Assembly (NCBI GenBank): GCA_035637175.1
Contig: DASPXS010000342.1
Location: 1 to 8,684, forward strand
Reading direction: 5' to 3'
Source: AV2 sp035637175
GTDB taxonomy: Bacteria; Verrucomicrobiota; Verrucomicrobiia; Limisphaerales; AV2
Length of the DNA: 8,684 nt
Part shown: positions 6,967 to 8,684 of the stretch, in pieces
How the letters are laid out: every line of letters starts with the position of its first letter
How positions within the stretch are numbered: position 1 is the first letter of the stretch
Notes under the pieces: model-generated
Told to the model about the DNA's origin: nothing
Seen by the model: only the letters and a program-made list of their open reading frames with translations
Databases searched by the model: none
Position numbers and translations under genes: made by a program

Positions 6967-7165
6967 GAATGACGGCCGAGTGAAGAATGACGAAGCAAGC
7001 CCGAATGTCGAAGTCCGAATTGCCCGGTGGTATCCCGATGCTTTCTCCGCAGGTCGCCGGTCCGCGATGGCAGGGTGCGGGAACGGGCGACGCGCCGCGG
7101 CCGGTCTTGGCGCGGGGTGGGGCATCGGGAATTGGAAATTGTCTTTGGCCTTTGTCGTTTGAGGG
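6967..7165. repeat. Repeat-derived spacer with an 18-bp periodic unit
   Basis: The spacer begins immediately after the MoxR stop. GAATGACG occurs at 6967 and 6985, and GAATGTCG at 7003, exactly 18 bases apart. A GC-rich middle (7021-7110) follows. The last part (about 7117-7165) reads GGGGCATCGGGAATTGGAAA and then TTGTCTTTGGCCTTTGTCG. From memory, both the GAATGACGAAGC type and the GGAATTGGAAATTGTC type are common dispersed intergenic repeats in Verrucomicrobiota and Planctomycetota. No terminator or gene is evident. The reading frame of the downstream hydrolase stays open back to an ATG at 6987, so automatic gene callers may wrongly extend the hydrolase into this repeat. Confidence 0.6.
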
Positions 7166-7166
7166 A
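7161..7166 (+). promoter_or_regulatory. Possible ribosome binding site of the hydrolase gene
   Basis: GAGGGA lies six bases before GTG 7173 and 15 bases before ATG 7182, so it favours the GTG start. It falls at the right-hand end of the repeat-derived spacer, so the repeat may supply the ribosome site. This rests on spacing alone. Confidence 0.35.
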
Positions 7167-7172
7167 TTGCTC

Positions 7173-8684
7173 GTGGGTGTCATGGTCTGGCTCAATCTCA
7201 GCGCTTCCATGACCTCCCTTCGCTGCCGCGCCGCCGGTGTGACCGTCATCACCCACGGTCTGAACGGCAACGTGGACGACTGGGTCATCGCGATGGCGGA
7301 TCGCATGACCGGCTACCCGCGCTTTCCGGGCACGAATTTCACCTGTTACGAGCTCTACTTCACTCTGAGCGGCGCGAATTACGTTTTGACCTGGAGACGC
7401 CTGGGCGGCGGCGCCCCTTCCGACACGGACTCGGGCGAAATTCTCATCAAATTGGATTGGCGCCAACTGGCCAACGACGACTACAGCACCTACGACGTGG
7501 CGGCCATGGTCGTTCCCCAACTCTTGCAAAGAAACTTCATCGCGGAGCTCAACGGCCATGCCCTGGCCGAACTGCCCCTCCATCTCATCGGACACAGTCG
7601 CGGCGGGTCGCTCGTCTGTCAGTTGAGCTATCTGCTCGGCACCAACGGCGTGTGGGTGGACCATCTGACCACCCTCGATCCGCATCCGCTCAACAACGAC
7701 TGCTTCTTCGATTTTCCGTACTCGGTCGTCGATGCTTCCGCCCGCACCTACGAGAACGTGTTGTTTCACGACAATTACTTTCAAAACCTGAACGTGCTTT
7801 TTTACGGCGAACCTGTCGCGGGAGCGTACGTGAGACAGTTAACCGACCTTGATGGCGGATACGGCGGTATCGCGGCGTCCCACAGTGACGTCCATCTTTG
7901 GTACCACGGAACCGTTGATCTGCGTGTTCCTGCGGATGACACCGTCGCCTCGATAACCAGCGCCGAGAGACAAACCTGGTGGACGCCTTACGAATCCTCC
8001 GGCGCGGTCGCCGGGTTTTACTACAGCCTCATCGGCCAGGGCGACAGGTTGAGCGCAGACCGACCGGCAGGGCAGGGCACGGACAGCATCCGCGACGGGT
8101 ACAATCAAAGGTGGGACCTTGGCGCCGGGCTGTCGAACAACCGCACCGCTTTGCCGCCCGGCAACAGACGATGGCCGAATCTCATCAAGTTCAATCTCAC
8201 AGGAACGAATGTCATGCTGGCCGGCCAGAGCAATATGGTCGCGTATTATTATCAATGGGGCCAGCCGGCTTCGAGCAACGCCACAGTAAACGTTTACGTG
8301 GACGACGATTTTAACCCTTACAACGGCAACGAGCGGCTCGTGGGACAGGTCAATGTGCCCGGAACGGGGCCGGACCAGATCGGCAGCGGCACGGTCAGCA
8401 TCGTCCTCAACGCGACAAACGTGACCCCGGGCTCTCACGCGCTCTGCGCCCGGATCAGCGCCGGCGCGGACAGCCGTTACCTTTACGCCCCGGAGATTCT
8501 TACGGTCTTTTCAAGCTTCGAACCGCCGAGTCTCGCTCTCGCGCGCGACGCCGGAGGTCAGTTTCGCATCGAACTCACAGGCGTTCCGGGCCAGCGCGTC
8601 GTGCTGCAATCCGCACCCGACCTTCACGGCTGGCAGCCGCTGGCGACGAACTGGCTGGAAACAAATGTTTGGAGTTACTTCGAC
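7173..8684 (+). CDS. Secreted alpha/beta-hydrolase (lipase-like), 3' end outside window
   Basis: The frame stays open to the window edge (504 codons seen, C-terminus missing). The fold is a lipase-like alpha/beta hydrolase. It has an oxyanion-loop motif VTVITHGLNGN (23-33), the nucleophile elbow LIGHSRGG with S142, a probable acid D169 in TTLDPHP, and a probable catalytic His in SHSDVHLWYHGT (H237 or H241). Residues about 315-430 look like a beta-sandwich domain. The last 50 residues (FRIELTGVPGQRVVLQSAPD, then LHGWQPLATN) match the C-terminal module of many verrucomicrobial secreted proteins. The start is uncertain. GTG 7173 is six bases after GAGGGA and gives a short hydrophobic N-terminus; ATG 7182, and ATGs at 7038, 7005 and 6987 within the repeat, are alternatives. 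The substrate is unknown, and nothing ties it functionally to the upstream genes. Confidence 0.8.
   Translation, partial: MGVMVWLNLSASMTSLRCRAAGVTVITHGLNGNVDDWVIAMADRMTGYPRFPGTNFTCYELYFTLSGANYVLTWRRLGGGAPSDTDSGEILIKLDWRQLANDDYSTYDVAAMVVPQLLQRNFIAELNGHALAELPLHLIGHSRGGSLVCQLSYLLGTNGVWVDHLTTLDPHPLNNDCFFDFPYSVVDASARTYENVLFHDNYFQNLNVLFYGEPVAGAYVRQLTDLDGGYGGIAASHSDVHLWYHGTVDLRVPADDTVASITSAERQTWWTPYESSGAVAGFYYSLIGQGDRLSADRPAGQGTDSIRDGYNQRWDLGAGLSNNRTALPPGNRRWPNLIKFNLTGTNVMLAGQSNMVAYYYQWGQPASSNATVNVYVDDDFNPYNGNERLVGQVNVPGTGPDQIGSGTVSIVLNATNVTPGSHALCARISAGADSRYLYAPEILTVFSSFEPPSLALARDAGGQFRIELTGVPGQRVVLQSAPDLHGWQPLATNWLETNVWSYFD

Noticed and set aside
6963..6983. Six-codon frame overlapping the MoxR stop
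   Set aside because: Too short to call a gene. It is mentioned in the findings only as a possible scar of a coupled downstream gene.
6930..7784. Minus-strand open frame of 284 codons
   Set aside because: It spans the MoxR end, the repeat spacer and the hydrolase coding region. The + strand hydrolase has clear catalytic motifs, so this is a shadow.
7839..8438. Minus-strand open frame of 199 codons
   Set aside because: It is opposite the hydrolase C-terminal domains and has no recognisable motif.

Overview
The window is GC-rich and densely coded on the + strand. It most resembles a member of the Verrucomicrobiota, probably the Pedosphaera/Limisphaerales side. That assignment is inferred from three things: GYF_2 (DUF4339)-RDD fusion proteins, a secreted hydrolase with a C-terminal 'VLQSxxDLxxWxPLATN' module, and short dispersed repeats of the 'AATCCGAAATCCG' and 'GAATGACGAAGC...GAATGTCGAA' kind that recur in genomes of this group. 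No tRNA, rRNA, CRISPR array or transposase was seen.

Layout. Bases 68-6966 hold seven co-directional genes, tightly packed except for one 171-bp gap. In order they are: a GYF_2/zinc-ribbon/RDD membrane protein (68-817); a zinc-ribbon plus B-box-like membrane protein (828-1409); a membrane protein of about six segments with no firm family (1419-2534); a small B-box-like membrane protein (2531-2857); a large DUF4129 membrane protein (2854-4545); a DUF4350 membrane protein (4552-5829); and a MoxR-type AAA+ ATPase (6001-6966). Two junctions are ATGA overlaps, and most other gaps are 6-10 bp. The exception is 5830-6000, which contains a strong perfect hairpin just before the MoxR gene. Bases 6967-7165 are non-coding or repeat-derived. 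A secreted alpha/beta-hydrolase (lipase-like) gene then begins near 7173 and runs off the right edge.

How the genes may work together. MoxR, DUF4129, DUF4350 and RDD genes often cluster with a DUF58 (VWA-like) gene, and MoxR ATPases are thought to act as chaperones that remodel or insert a partner. Here DUF4129, DUF4350 and MoxR sit in the expected order, but the DUF58 gene expected next is absent from the window. Repeat-derived sequence and an unrelated hydrolase occupy that place. The unusual part is the upstream half. Two proteins carry an eight-ligand zinc module with identical spacing, and a third carries a zinc ribbon; all three are membrane-anchored and lie next to the MoxR-type genes. 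This suggests, by inference only, a membrane-bound zinc-module assembly linked to the ATPase.
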